Positions 42,206 to 50,034 of a stretch of DNA of 64,000 nt are shown here, in pieces. This DNA comes from Bradyrhizobium diazoefficiens. GTDB lineage: Bacteria; Pseudomonadota; Alphaproteobacteria; Rhizobiales; Xanthobacteraceae. Where the stretch lies: contig NZ_JAFCJE010000002.1 of assembly GCF_018131185.1 (NCBI RefSeq), forward strand, positions 248,001-312,000. Direction: 5' to 3'. The position numbers were made by a program, and so were the translations under genes. The notes below the pieces were generated by a model, which saw nothing but the letters and a program-made list of their open reading frames with translations, had not been told where the DNA came from and ran no database searches. How positions within the stretch are numbered: position 1 is the first letter of the stretch; every line of letters begins with the position of its first letter.

Positions 42206-43969
42206 ATGGATCAGCTTTCTGGATACGCGCGCAGGCCATTTGCCTTTGTCTTGCGCTATCTCCGGCGTCGTCTCGCCTCGCATCTGGTGATCCTGACCGC
42301 TGTGGTGGCAGCTGTTGCCTGCTCCGTGGGCACCCAATACGGCGTCAAATCGTTGGTCGACAGCCTGTCCGCGGGGCCATCACAGGGCGGAAACGTATGG
42401 CTGGCATTCATTTTACTCATGTCGCTCATTGCCGCCGACAACTTCCTGTGGCGGATCGCGAGCTGGACGGCGAGCTTCACCTTCGTCGGTGTCACGGGTG
42501 ATTTACGCCGTGACATATTTCGTCATCTGACCGGGCACGCGCCTAGCTACTTCTCCGATCGGATGCCGGGCATGCTGACGAGCCGCATCACGGCGACGTC
42601 GAACGCGGTGTTCACGGTCGAGAACATGTTCGTCTGGAACGTATTGCCGCCATGCATTGCCACAATTGCGGCAATCGCCTTAATTGGAACCGTCAGTCCC
42701 TACATGGCGCTTGGCCTGACCGTGATCGCCGGCGGCATGGTGGTTGCGATGTTCCGTCTCGCCGCGGCGGGCAAGCCGCTGCATGACGACTTCGCCGACA
42801 AGGCCGCCGTGGTCGACGGCGAGATGATCGACGTCATCAGCAACATGCCGCTGGTGCGGGCCTTCTGCGGCATCGGCCACGAGCACGAGCGGTTCGACGC
42901 GACGGTAAACCAGGAGCTGACGGCGCGAAGCCGCAGCCTGCGCTATCTGGAAAAGCTACGGTTGCTGCATGCCGTTGTGACCGTGCTCTTGACGATCGCG
43001 CTGATGGCCTGGGCGGTCACGCTCTGGCAGAAGGGCGCAGCGACCACCGGCGACGTCGTGCTGGTCTGTACGCTTGGCATCTCCATCCTGAGCGCCACGC
43101 GCGATCTTGCGGTGGCGTTGGTCGACGTCACCCAGCACGTCGCCCGCCTTACCGAGGCGATCGCGACGCTGCTGGTGCCGCACGAATTGCGCGATCACCC
43201 CGAGGCGGAGCCGCTGGTGAAGAGCGGCGCGGCGATCGCGTACAACAACGTCACCTTCGGCTATCCCGGCGGCGAGAAGATCTTCGAGCGCTTCAGCCTT
43301 CGCTTGCAGCCCGGTCAGCGCGTCGGTCTGGTCGGCCAGTCCGGCGGCGGCAAATCGACCCTGTTCACGCTGCTGCAGCGCTTCTACGACGTCGACGAGG
43401 GCAGCGTCACGATCGACGGGCAGGATATCTCGAAGGTCACGCAGCTGAGCCTCCGCGAGGCGATCTCCGTCGTGCCGCAGGACATCTCCCTGTTTCACCG
43501 GTCGATCCGCGAGAACATCCGCTACGGCCGCCCCAACGCGACCGACGACGAGGTGCTTCGCGCGGCGATCGCGGCGCGCTGCGATTTCATCGACAGCCTG
43601 CCCGAAGGCCTCGACACCATGGTCGGCGACCGCGGCGTCAAGATGTCGGGCGGCCAGCGCCAACGCATCGCGATCGCGCGCGCCTTCCTCAAGGACGCGC
43701 CGATCCTGCTGCTGGACGAGGCCACGGCGGCGCTCGACAGCGAGTCGGAAGAGGCGATCCGCGAGGCCTTGTCACGGCTGATGCGCGGGCGCACGGTGAT
43801 TGCGATCGCGCACCGGCTCGCGACGCTGCGAAATTTCGACCGCGTGGTGGTGCTGAAGAATGGTAAGATCATCGAAGATGGTTCGCCCGAACGCCTGATG
43901 CAGGGCCACGGGCCCTATCGAGAGCTGGTCACGCAGGAAATGAGCCGGCTCGCGCAAGCCGCCGCGTAA
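42206..43969 (+). CDS. ABC exporter, fused membrane and ATPase domains (MsbA/NdvA-like)
   Basis: A 587-aa half-transporter that works as a homodimer. Six membrane helices fill residues about 20–300. The ATPase domain has Walker A (GLVGQSGGGKST), Q-loop (VPQDISLFH), signature (MSGGQRQRIAIA), Walker B (ILLLDEA) and H-loop (IAHRLAT). It belongs to the lipid/glycan exporter branch. It is followed at 60 bp by a glycan-debranching enzyme, so exported cargo may be a glycan or glycolipid, but this is inference. Confidence 0.9.
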   Translation: MDQLSGYARRPFAFVLRYLRRRLASHLVILTAVVAAVACSVGTQYGVKSLVDSLSAGPSQGGNVWLAFILLMSLIAADNFLWRIASWTASFTFVGVTGDLRRDIFRHLTGHAPSYFSDRMPGMLTSRITATSNAVFTVENMFVWNVLPPCIATIAAIALIGTVSPYMALGLTVIAGGMVVAMFRLAAAGKPLHDDFADKAAVVDGEMIDVISNMPLVRAFCGIGHEHERFDATVNQELTARSRSLRYLEKLRLLHAVVTVLLTIALMAWAVTLWQKGAATTGDVVLVCTLGISILSATRDLAVALVDVTQHVARLTEAIATLLVPHELRDHPEAEPLVKSGAAIAYNNVTFGYPGGEKIFERFSLRLQPGQRVGLVGQSGGGKSTLFTLLQRFYDVDEGSVTIDGQDISKVTQLSLREAISVVPQDISLFHRSIRENIRYGRPNATDDEVLRAAIAARCDFIDSLPEGLDTMVGDRGVKMSGGQRQRIAIARAFLKDAPILLLDEATAALDSESEEAIREALSRLMRGRTVIAIAHRLATLRNFDRVVVLKNGKIIEDGSPERLMQGHGPYRELVTQEMSRLAQAAA

Positions 43970-44029
43970 ACCAACAGTCGCGTTCTCGAGTCGGTCGCGT
44001 TTCTTGAAACAAGCGCAGGGGAGCAGCTC

Positions 44030-46234
44030 ATGTCGGCCGAAGCCGTAACCCAACTCGTCTCCGTGACACGGACCCCGGAACAGGTCGCGGAGCAGACGTT
44101 CTACATCCCGATGACCGGGCCCGCGGCACGGCCGCGGCGGTCCCTCAAGCACGACGACATGTTCATCGTGCTCGACAGCCATGGCGACATCGGCGCCTCC
44201 GCGGGCGGCCCGGACGGGCTGTTTCACTATGACACGCGCTATCTGGCGCGGCTGGAGCTCGTGCTCGACGATCTCCAGCCGCTGCTGCTCGGTTCCAATC
44301 TGCGCGACGACAATTCGGCGCTGACCGTCGATCTGACCAATCCGGACATCTACCGTCAGGGCCACCTGGTGTTTCAGAAGGACCTGCTGCACATCGTGCG
44401 CACGATCTTCCTATGGCGCGACACTGCCTATCAGCGCATCGGCGTGCAGAACCACGGAGACGCACGCGCCAGCTTCGAGCTGACGCTGCTGTTCGACAAC
44501 GATTTTGCCGACCTGTTCGAGGTCCGCGGCGAGCGCCGCCCGCGCCGCGGGACCGGCACGAGCAAACTGCTCGGGCCGACCGACGTGCTGTTTGAATATC
44601 GCGGTCTCGACGACACCGAGCGCACCACAGGCCTGCATTTCGACCCGCGTCCGACGCGGCTTTCGGTGAATGCCGCAACCTGGCAGATCGAACTGGATCC
44701 GCATGAATCGGAATCGCTGTTCGTGGCCGTGTCCTGCAACCGGCCGATCGCGGAGAAGCCTGCGCGCTTCTTCAGGGGGCTGCTCGCCCATCGCCGCGAG
44801 ATGCGCCAGTCCACGATCGGTGCCGCGAGCATCGAGACCTCCAACAACATCTTCAACGAGGTGTTGTGCCAGGCCATGGCCGACCTCAATATGTTGATGA
44901 CGGAGACCCCGGAGGGGCGTTATCCCTATGCCGGCATTCCCTGGTACTCGACGACGTTCGGTCGCGACGGCCTGATCACCGCGCTCCAGATGCTGTGGGT
45001 CGATCCGCGCGTCGCCAAGGGCGTCTTGCGCCGGCTCGCACATTTCCAGGCCAAGGCGACGGACCCGCTCGCCGATGCCGCGCCCGGCAAGATCCTGCAC
45101 GAGATGCGCGGCGGAGAGATGGCGGCGCTGCGCGAGGTGCCGTTCGCGCAATATTACGGCAGCGTGGATTCGACCGCCCTGTTCGTCCTGCTGGCCGGAA
45201 GCTATTTCGAGCGCACCGGGGACGAGGCCACGTTGATCGAGCTATGGCCGGCAATCGAGGCGGGGCTGGCCTGGATCGACGGTCCCGGCGATCCCGACCA
45301 GGACGGCTTCGTCGAATACCAGCGCGCGACCGAGAAGGGGCTGGCCAACCAGGGCTGGAAGGATTCGTATGACGCGATCTTCCACGCCGACGGAAAGCTC
45401 GCGGAAGGCAATATCGCGCTCGCCGAAGTCCAGGGCTACGTCTACGCCGCCAAGCAGCTCGCCGCGCGTTGCGCCTTGCGGCTCGGCAAGCCGGACCGTG
45501 CGCGCAAGCTCGAGGCCGAGGCCAGGGCATTGGCCGACCGTTTCGAGGCGGCGTTCTGGTGCGAGGAGCTCGGCACCTATGCGCTCGCCCTCGACGGCAA
45601 GAAGCGGCAGTGCAAGGTGCGGACCTCGAACGCCGGTCAGGTCCTGTTCAGCGGCATGATCCGCGAGGACCGTGCCCGCCTCGTCGCGGCCGATCTGATG
45701 CGGCCGCATTTCTTCTCGGGCTGGGGCATCCGCACCGTCGCGCGAGGCGAGGTGCGCTACAACCCGATGTCCTATCATGACGGGTCGATCTGGCCGCACG
45801 ACAACGCACTGATCGCGCTCGGGCTGGCGCGCTACGGCCTCAAGCACTCGGTGGCGCATGTCTTTAAGGGACTTTTCGACGCGGCGACCTACATGGACCT
45901 GCGCCGGTTGCCCGAATTGTTCTGCGGCTTCCGGCGCGAAAAGCGGCGCGGCCCGACGCTCTATCCGGTCGCCTGCGCGCCGCAGGCCTGGGCCAGCGCG
46001 ACGCCGTTCACACTGCTGGAAGCGGCCCTCGGCCTGGAGTTCGACGTGGCGCGCGGCGAAATTCGCCTGCGCAACCCGCATCTGCCGACGTTTCTCCACG
46101 AGGTGATCCTGCGCGATCTTCGCCTGGGCGAATCCAGCGTCGATCTTCGCGTCAGCCGCCACGGCGACGACGTGGCGCTGGAGGTGTTGCGCACGCGCGG
46201 CCAGATCCAGGTCTCGATCGTGCTGGCGCGCTAG
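44030..46234 (+). CDS. Amylo-α-1,6-glucosidase-like glycogen debranching protein
   Basis: A 734-aa cytoplasmic protein. The N-terminal β-sandwich domain (residues about 35–230, LKHDDMFIVLDSHGDIG … GLFHYDTRYLARLEL) is the GDE_N_bis type. The C-terminal (α/α)6 barrel has GIPWYSTTFGRDGLITALQML, YQRATEKGLANQGWKDSYDAI and YHDGSIWPHDNALIALGLARYG, carrying the probable acidic catalytic residues. It resembles proteins linked with stress-induced trehalose or glycogen metabolism. It lies in the EcfG-type operon between the ABC exporter and a PRC-barrel gene. Confidence 0.9.
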   Translation: MSAEAVTQLVSVTRTPEQVAEQTFYIPMTGPAARPRRSLKHDDMFIVLDSHGDIGASAGGPDGLFHYDTRYLARLELVLDDLQPLLLGSNLRDDNSALTVDLTNPDIYRQGHLVFQKDLLHIVRTIFLWRDTAYQRIGVQNHGDARASFELTLLFDNDFADLFEVRGERRPRRGTGTSKLLGPTDVLFEYRGLDDTERTTGLHFDPRPTRLSVNAATWQIELDPHESESLFVAVSCNRPIAEKPARFFRGLLAHRREMRQSTIGAASIETSNNIFNEVLCQAMADLNMLMTETPEGRYPYAGIPWYSTTFGRDGLITALQMLWVDPRVAKGVLRRLAHFQAKATDPLADAAPGKILHEMRGGEMAALREVPFAQYYGSVDSTALFVLLAGSYFERTGDEATLIELWPAIEAGLAWIDGPGDPDQDGFVEYQRATEKGLANQGWKDSYDAIFHADGKLAEGNIALAEVQGYVYAAKQLAARCALRLGKPDRARKLEAEARALADRFEAAFWCEELGTYALALDGKKRQCKVRTSNAGQVLFSGMIREDRARLVAADLMRPHFFSGWGIRTVARGEVRYNPMSYHDGSIWPHDNALIALGLARYGLKHSVAHVFKGLFDAATYMDLRRLPELFCGFRREKRRGPTLYPVACAPQAWASATPFTLLEAALGLEFDVARGEIRLRNPHLPTFLHEVILRDLRLGESSVDLRVSRHGDDVALEVLRTRGQIQVSIVLAR

Positions 46235-46254
46235 CGGCGCGCAAGGAGGGCGTC

Positions 46255-46773
46255 ATGCGTGCGATCGGAGCATTGATTCTTGGCATCGTCCTCGTCGCGA
46301 ACCTGGCGGTCGCCACCTCGCGGGCCGCAGACGAGCCGCCCACTGGGCCGAGCGAGGCGAGTGCGCCGGCGACCCAGCCGCCGGCTTCGACGGTGCCCGT
46401 CACGCCGAAGGACGCCGCCCCACCGCCGTCGGTGACCATCATCGGCGCCAGCGAGGCCCACGGCGTGCTCGGCCGCGACGTGCGCAGCGCTGCCGGTGAG
46501 GACATGGGCCGCATCGTCGATGTCGTCGTCGATCGCGGCGGCCATGTCCGCGCCGCGGCCATCGATTTCGGCGGGTTTCTCGGTGTCGGCAGCCGCAAGA
46601 TCGTGGTGGACTGGAACGCACTGCGATTCGGCAAGATCGCCAACAAGAAGGACAGCATCACGCTGGAATTGACCAAGGCGCAGGTCGCGGCCGCGCCCGA
46701 ATACAAGGAAGACACGCCGATCGTCGTGCTCGGTGCGTCCGGCAGCCTTCAACCGCTGCAAGCGATCCAGTGA
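46255..46773 (+). CDS. Exported PRC-barrel domain protein
   Basis: A 172-aa protein with a signal peptide (RAIGALILGIVLVANLAVATSRA), a Pro/Ala/Ser-rich linker (about 25–60) and a PRC-barrel (VLGRDVRSAAGEDMGRIVDVVVDRGG … AIDFGGFLGVGSRKIVVDW). PRC-barrel proteins of this kind are common in stress regulons of rhizobia. Only 20 bp separate it from the debranching gene, with AAGGAGG upstream. Confidence 0.85.
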   Translation: MRAIGALILGIVLVANLAVATSRAADEPPTGPSEASAPATQPPASTVPVTPKDAAPPPSVTIIGASEAHGVLGRDVRSAAGEDMGRIVDVVVDRGGHVRAAAIDFGGFLGVGSRKIVVDWNALRFGKIANKKDSITLELTKAQVAAAPEYKEDTPIVVLGASGSLQPLQAIQ

Positions 46774-46796
46774 GGTGCGGGGAGGGCTGACCGGCC

Positions 46797-48083
46797 GTGC
46801 TGTTGTCGAGGAAGCCGAACCGAGCGGATCGCGACGGCCGCGTTGAACAGGACAACGTCGCCGCGCCGTCGGCCGCTGGCATTCCGGCGCCGTCGCGCCA
46901 GAGCCTGCGCGGTCTCGACTGGTTCATCTTCTTCCTCGCCGACGTCCAGACCGGATTCGGTCCCTTCATCGCGGTCTATCTGACCACCCAGAAATGGACC
47001 CAGGTCGAGATCGGCCTCGTGCTGTCGATCGGCGGGATCGTCGCGTTGATCGGACAGATGCCGGGCGGGGCGATCATCGATGCCGCGAAATCGGAGCGGC
47101 TGGTCGCCGCCCTGGCTATCGCGACGATCGGTGCTTGCGCGCTGGCCTATGCGGCAATGCCGATCTTCGCCGTCGTGGTGGCCGCGGCCACCTTGCACGC
47201 GGCGGCGAGCTGCGTGCTGGGCCCGGCGATCGCCGCGATCAGCCTCGGTCTCGTCGGCCCGCTCGCGATCGGCGAGCGTCTGGGGCGCAACGCGCGCTTC
47301 GCCTCGCTGGGCAGCGGCATCGCGGCGGCGGTGATGGGGACCGTCGGCTATCTGCTGTCGAGCCGGGCGGTCTTCCTCGTGACCTTTCTGCTTGTTATCC
47401 CGACCCTGATCGCGCTCTCGCGCATCCGCGAGCATGAGGTCGATATCAGGCGTTGTCACGGCGAGATGCCGCCTGAAGCGGCCGATCGTGGCGACACCAA
47501 TCTCTGGCACCTGATCCGGCAGCGTCCGCTCATCGTCTTCGCCCTCAGCGTGCTGCTGTTGCAGCTTGCGAATGCTGCGATGATGCCGCTGATGGCAAGT
47601 GCCGTGACGGCGCGGTCCAGCCAGTGGGCAACGGTGCTCGTCGCATTCTGCATCGTCGTCCCGCAAGCGATCGTGGCGCTGCTGTCGCCGACGGTCGGCC
47701 GCAAGGCGCAGCTCTGGGGCCGGCGGCCGTTGCTTCTGATCGGATTCGGCGCGCTGATGATTCGCGGCCTGCTGTTTGCGACCGTGCGCGACCCGTATTT
47801 GCTGGTAGCCGTGCAGGTGTTCGACGGCATCACAGCGGCAGTGTTCGCTGTGATGATTCCGCTGATCGTGGCCGACGTCGCCTTCGGCAGCGGGCACTTC
47901 AACCTTGCGCAGGGCATCGTCGGCACCGCCACCGGCATCGGCGCGTCACTGAGCACGGCGCTCGGAGGCTATGTCAGCGACAAGTTCGGCAATGCCACGG
48001 CCTTCATCGGGCTGTCGGGCGTTGCCGCGACGGGGCTGTTGCTGGTTCTCTTCGTGATGCCGGAGACACGGCGCAAGGCATGA
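46797..48083 (+). CDS. MFS transporter
   Basis: A 428-aa 12-helix carrier. Helix 1 includes GLDWFIFFLADVQTGFGPFIAVYL, and GGAIIDAAKSERLV occupies the motif A loop. The GTG start at 46797 follows GGGGAGGG and lies 23 bp after the PRC-barrel gene, so it may belong to the same transcript. It resembles uncharacterised Bradyrhizobium carriers; the substrate is unknown. Confidence 0.8.
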   Translation: MLLSRKPNRADRDGRVEQDNVAAPSAAGIPAPSRQSLRGLDWFIFFLADVQTGFGPFIAVYLTTQKWTQVEIGLVLSIGGIVALIGQMPGGAIIDAAKSERLVAALAIATIGACALAYAAMPIFAVVVAAATLHAAASCVLGPAIAAISLGLVGPLAIGERLGRNARFASLGSGIAAAVMGTVGYLLSSRAVFLVTFLLVIPTLIALSRIREHEVDIRRCHGEMPPEAADRGDTNLWHLIRQRPLIVFALSVLLLQLANAAMMPLMASAVTARSSQWATVLVAFCIVVPQAIVALLSPTVGRKAQLWGRRPLLLIGFGALMIRGLLFATVRDPYLLVAVQVFDGITAAVFAVMIPLIVADVAFGSGHFNLAQGIVGTATGIGASLSTALGGYVSDKFGNATAFIGLSGVAATGLLLVLFVMPETRRKA

Positions 48084-48091
48084 TCGCGGAC

Positions 48092-48129
48092 CAAAGAAAA
48101 TGGCCGGCCGAAACGAGTTCGGCCGGCCA
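48092..48129 (-). terminator. Rho-independent terminator of fixK2
   Basis: Perfect 12-bp stem TGGCCGGCCGAA/TTCGGCCGGCCA with a 5-nt loop, followed on the minus strand by TTTTCTTTGG. It lies 21 bp beyond the fixK2 stop and may also end the plus-strand MFS transcript. Confidence 0.8.
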
Positions 48130-48150
48130 AGCGGGTAGGGAGGAGGAAGA

Positions 48151-48858
48151 TCAGGCGTCGAGATGCTGCAGACGCTGACGGTTGCGCAGCACGATCTGGC
48201 GGGCGCCGGAGAAGCCGAGAATGCCCTGGGCGTGAAGCTGCGACAGCGCGCGCGACACGGTTTCGAGCGTGAGGCCGAGATAGTCGCCGATGTCGCGGCG
48301 GCACATCGGGAGCGCCATCATGCCGGCAACGGCGAGGCGGCGGTCCATTTCGAGCAGGAAGGTCGCAACGCGCTCCATCGCGGTCTTGCGGCCCAGCAGC
48401 AGCATGTGGTCCTCGGCATGGCGCAGCTCGCCGGCCGTCATCGCCCAGAGCTTGCGAGCGACCTGGACGTCGGTGCCTGCGGCCTTCTCGAGGCTTGCAC
48501 GTTTCACGAGGCGCACGGTGGTGTCGATGATGGCTTCGGCGGCAAGGCGGTGAGTGGGACCGGATTCGAGGCCGAACACGTCGCCCGGAAGGTGGAAGGC
48601 ACCAATCTGGCGGCGGCCGTCGGACAGAAGCTTGTAGCTGCTCACGGCGCCTGACACGACCTGGTAGACATATTCGGACGGTTCGTCCTCGCCGTAGATC
48701 TCCTCGTCCTTGCGGTAGGAGAATTCCGTGGCGACCAGACCGACGTGGCCGGTGACGGCACCGAACTGGTCACTGACGGGATGGGCAGGGGCAATCTTGC
48801 CAACAATCTGGGTGTTGATCGCCTGGGTGTTGATCGTCTGGGTGAGCATCTGCGCCAT
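48151..48858 (-). CDS. fixK2: Crp/Fnr-family regulator FixK2
   Basis: A 235-aa activator of microaerobic genes. The N-terminal cyclic-nucleotide-like barrel lacks the Cys cluster of FNR. The helix-turn-helix is DIGDYLGLTLETVSRALSQL with the E–SR contact residues. Cys186 (PMCRRD), next to the DNA-binding helix, corresponds to redox-sensitive Cys183 of B. diazoefficiens FixK2 with a three-residue offset. FixK2 binds TTGA-N6-TCAA-like boxes, two of which stand before fixN and fixG here. It lies downstream of fixL, fixJ and a receiver gene on the same strand. Confidence 0.95.
   Translation of the reverse strand: MAQMLTQTINTQAINTQIVGKIAPAHPVSDQFGAVTGHVGLVATEFSYRKDEEIYGEDEPSEYVYQVVSGAVSSYKLLSDGRRQIGAFHLPGDVFGLESGPTHRLAAEAIIDTTVRLVKRASLEKAAGTDVQVARKLWAMTAGELRHAEDHMLLLGRKTAMERVATFLLEMDRRLAVAGMMALPMCRRDIGDYLGLTLETVSRALSQLHAQGILGFSGARQIVLRNRQRLQHLDA
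48808..48845. repeat. 15-bp tandem repeat in the 5' end of fixK2
   Basis: About 2.5 copies of CTGGGTGTTGATCGY (plus-strand sense), encoding the repeated pentapeptide INTQ(A/I) in residues 9–18 of FixK2. It keeps frame, so copy number could vary without breaking the gene. Confidence 0.75.
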
Positions 48859-48933
48859 CTCCGTTGTGATGGAGCATTGCTACGCTGGATTGTGCCATCC
48901 GGAAATTTCGAGCGATATCTTAAGGACGATTAC

Positions 48934-48941
48934 CTACGTAG
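48934..48941 (-). promoter_or_regulatory. Possible FixJ site upstream of fixK2
   Basis: The self-complementary CTACGTAG resembles the K-TAMGTA-G core of FixJ~P sites. It lies about 76 bp before the fixK2 ATG in the 94-bp gap after the receiver gene. The match is short, and fixK2 control by FixJ is known from B. diazoefficiens rather than shown here. Confidence 0.35.
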
Positions 48942-48952
48942 AATCCCGTAGG

Positions 48953-49369
48953 TCAGGCGCGGGCGCGGTCCTGGATGGCATGGCGGATGCACTTGACGAG
49001 GTTTTCGTCCAGAAGCGGCTTCAAAACCACGTCTTTGATGCCCGCCGTCGCAGCCCGGGCCGAGATATTCTCGTCGGGATAGCCGGTGATCAGGATCACA
49101 GGCGCGTCGCGGTCGGATTCGCGCAACTGGCCGGCGAGCTCGATACCGTTGAGGCCCGGCATCTTGTAGTCGATGACGTAGCAGTCCGGACCGGGCGCGC
49201 CGCTGACATTGAGCAGTGCCGTGCCGCTCCTGAAGGTTCGCACGGCGAAGCCGTCGGTCTCCAGCAGGAACCGCAGGGACCCCAGGACGGCGGCGTCATC
49301 ATCGACCACATAGACGGTGCGGCGCGCTGACGACGACGGCCGCTCATGATGTGAACCGACCTCGATCAT
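48953..49369 (-). CDS. Single-domain response regulator (receiver only) between fixJ and fixK2
   Basis: A 138-aa CheY-like protein: acidic pocket VYVVDDDAAV, phospho-acceptor Asp in CYVIDYKMPG, and Lys in VVLKPL. It has no output domain. It sits between fixJ and fixK2, as does the corresponding receiver gene in B. diazoefficiens. It may be a phosphate sink or a partner of FixL or another kinase. The start at 49369 includes a polar 18-residue lead before the fold. Confidence 0.88.
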   Translation of the reverse strand: MIEVGSHHERPSSSARRTVYVVDDDAAVLGSLRFLLETDGFAVRTFRSGTALLNVSGAPGPDCYVIDYKMPGLNGIELAGQLRESDRDAPVILITGYPDENISARAATAGIKDVVLKPLLDENLVKCIRHAIQDRARA

Positions 49370-49413
49370 GCTGCTTAAGCTAGCACAGCGCCGGAACGGG
49401 GGATTGACCTGTC

Positions 49414-50031
49414 TCAATCGTTGAGCATGCCGGCACGCATCGCCAGCCGGACCAGTTCCGAGAGGCTTCCCGCCTGCATCTTGGTCATGACATTGGCCCG
49501 GTAGACCTCGATGGTGCGTGGGCTGATGTCGTATTCGCGTGCGATCAGCTTGTTGGACAGGCCCGCGATCAGTCCTTCCATGACCTGGCGCTCCCGGGGA
49601 CTCAAGGACGCGACGCGGGCGGCGACGTCCTGCGAGACGGCTTCGTTCTTGGCGGCGGGCTCGGCCTGGCGGATCGCCGACTCGATCATGGCGGTGAGAC
49701 GGTCGTCTTCGAACGGCTTTTCCAGAAAATCGACCGCCCCGAGTTTCATCGCCTCGACCGCGAGCGGCACGTCGCCGTGACCGGTCATGATCAGGATCGG
49801 GAACGCGCTTTGCAGCGCCTTCATCCGCTTCAGCAGCTCGATCCCGTCGAGGCCGGGCATGCGCACGTCCGAGACGACGCAGCCGAAGCCGAGCCCGGGC
49901 AGGGCATTGAGAAAGGCGATTGCGCTGTCGAAAAGCGTGACGCCGAATCCGGCGGAATCCAGCAGGAAGTTCAGCGAATCGCGCATCGCGGCATCGTCGT
50001 CGATAACGTAGACATGTCCCTTGGTCGTCAT
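49414..50031 (-). CDS. fixJ: Response regulator FixJ
   Basis: A 205-aa transcription activator. The receiver domain has Asp55 (CVVSDVRMPG) and Lys in FLEKPF; a LuxR-type helix-turn-helix follows (LSPRERQVMEGLIAGLSNKLIAREYDISPRTIEVYRANVM). It is phosphorylated by FixL at low oxygen and switches on fixK2. It lies 3 bp after the fixL stop. Confidence 0.97.
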   Translation of the reverse strand: MTTKGHVYVIDDDAAMRDSLNFLLDSAGFGVTLFDSAIAFLNALPGLGFGCVVSDVRMPGLDGIELLKRMKALQSAFPILIMTGHGDVPLAVEAMKLGAVDFLEKPFEDDRLTAMIESAIRQAEPAAKNEAVSQDVAARVASLSPRERQVMEGLIAGLSNKLIAREYDISPRTIEVYRANVMTKMQAGSLSELVRLAMRAGMLND

Positions 50032-50034
50032 GAA

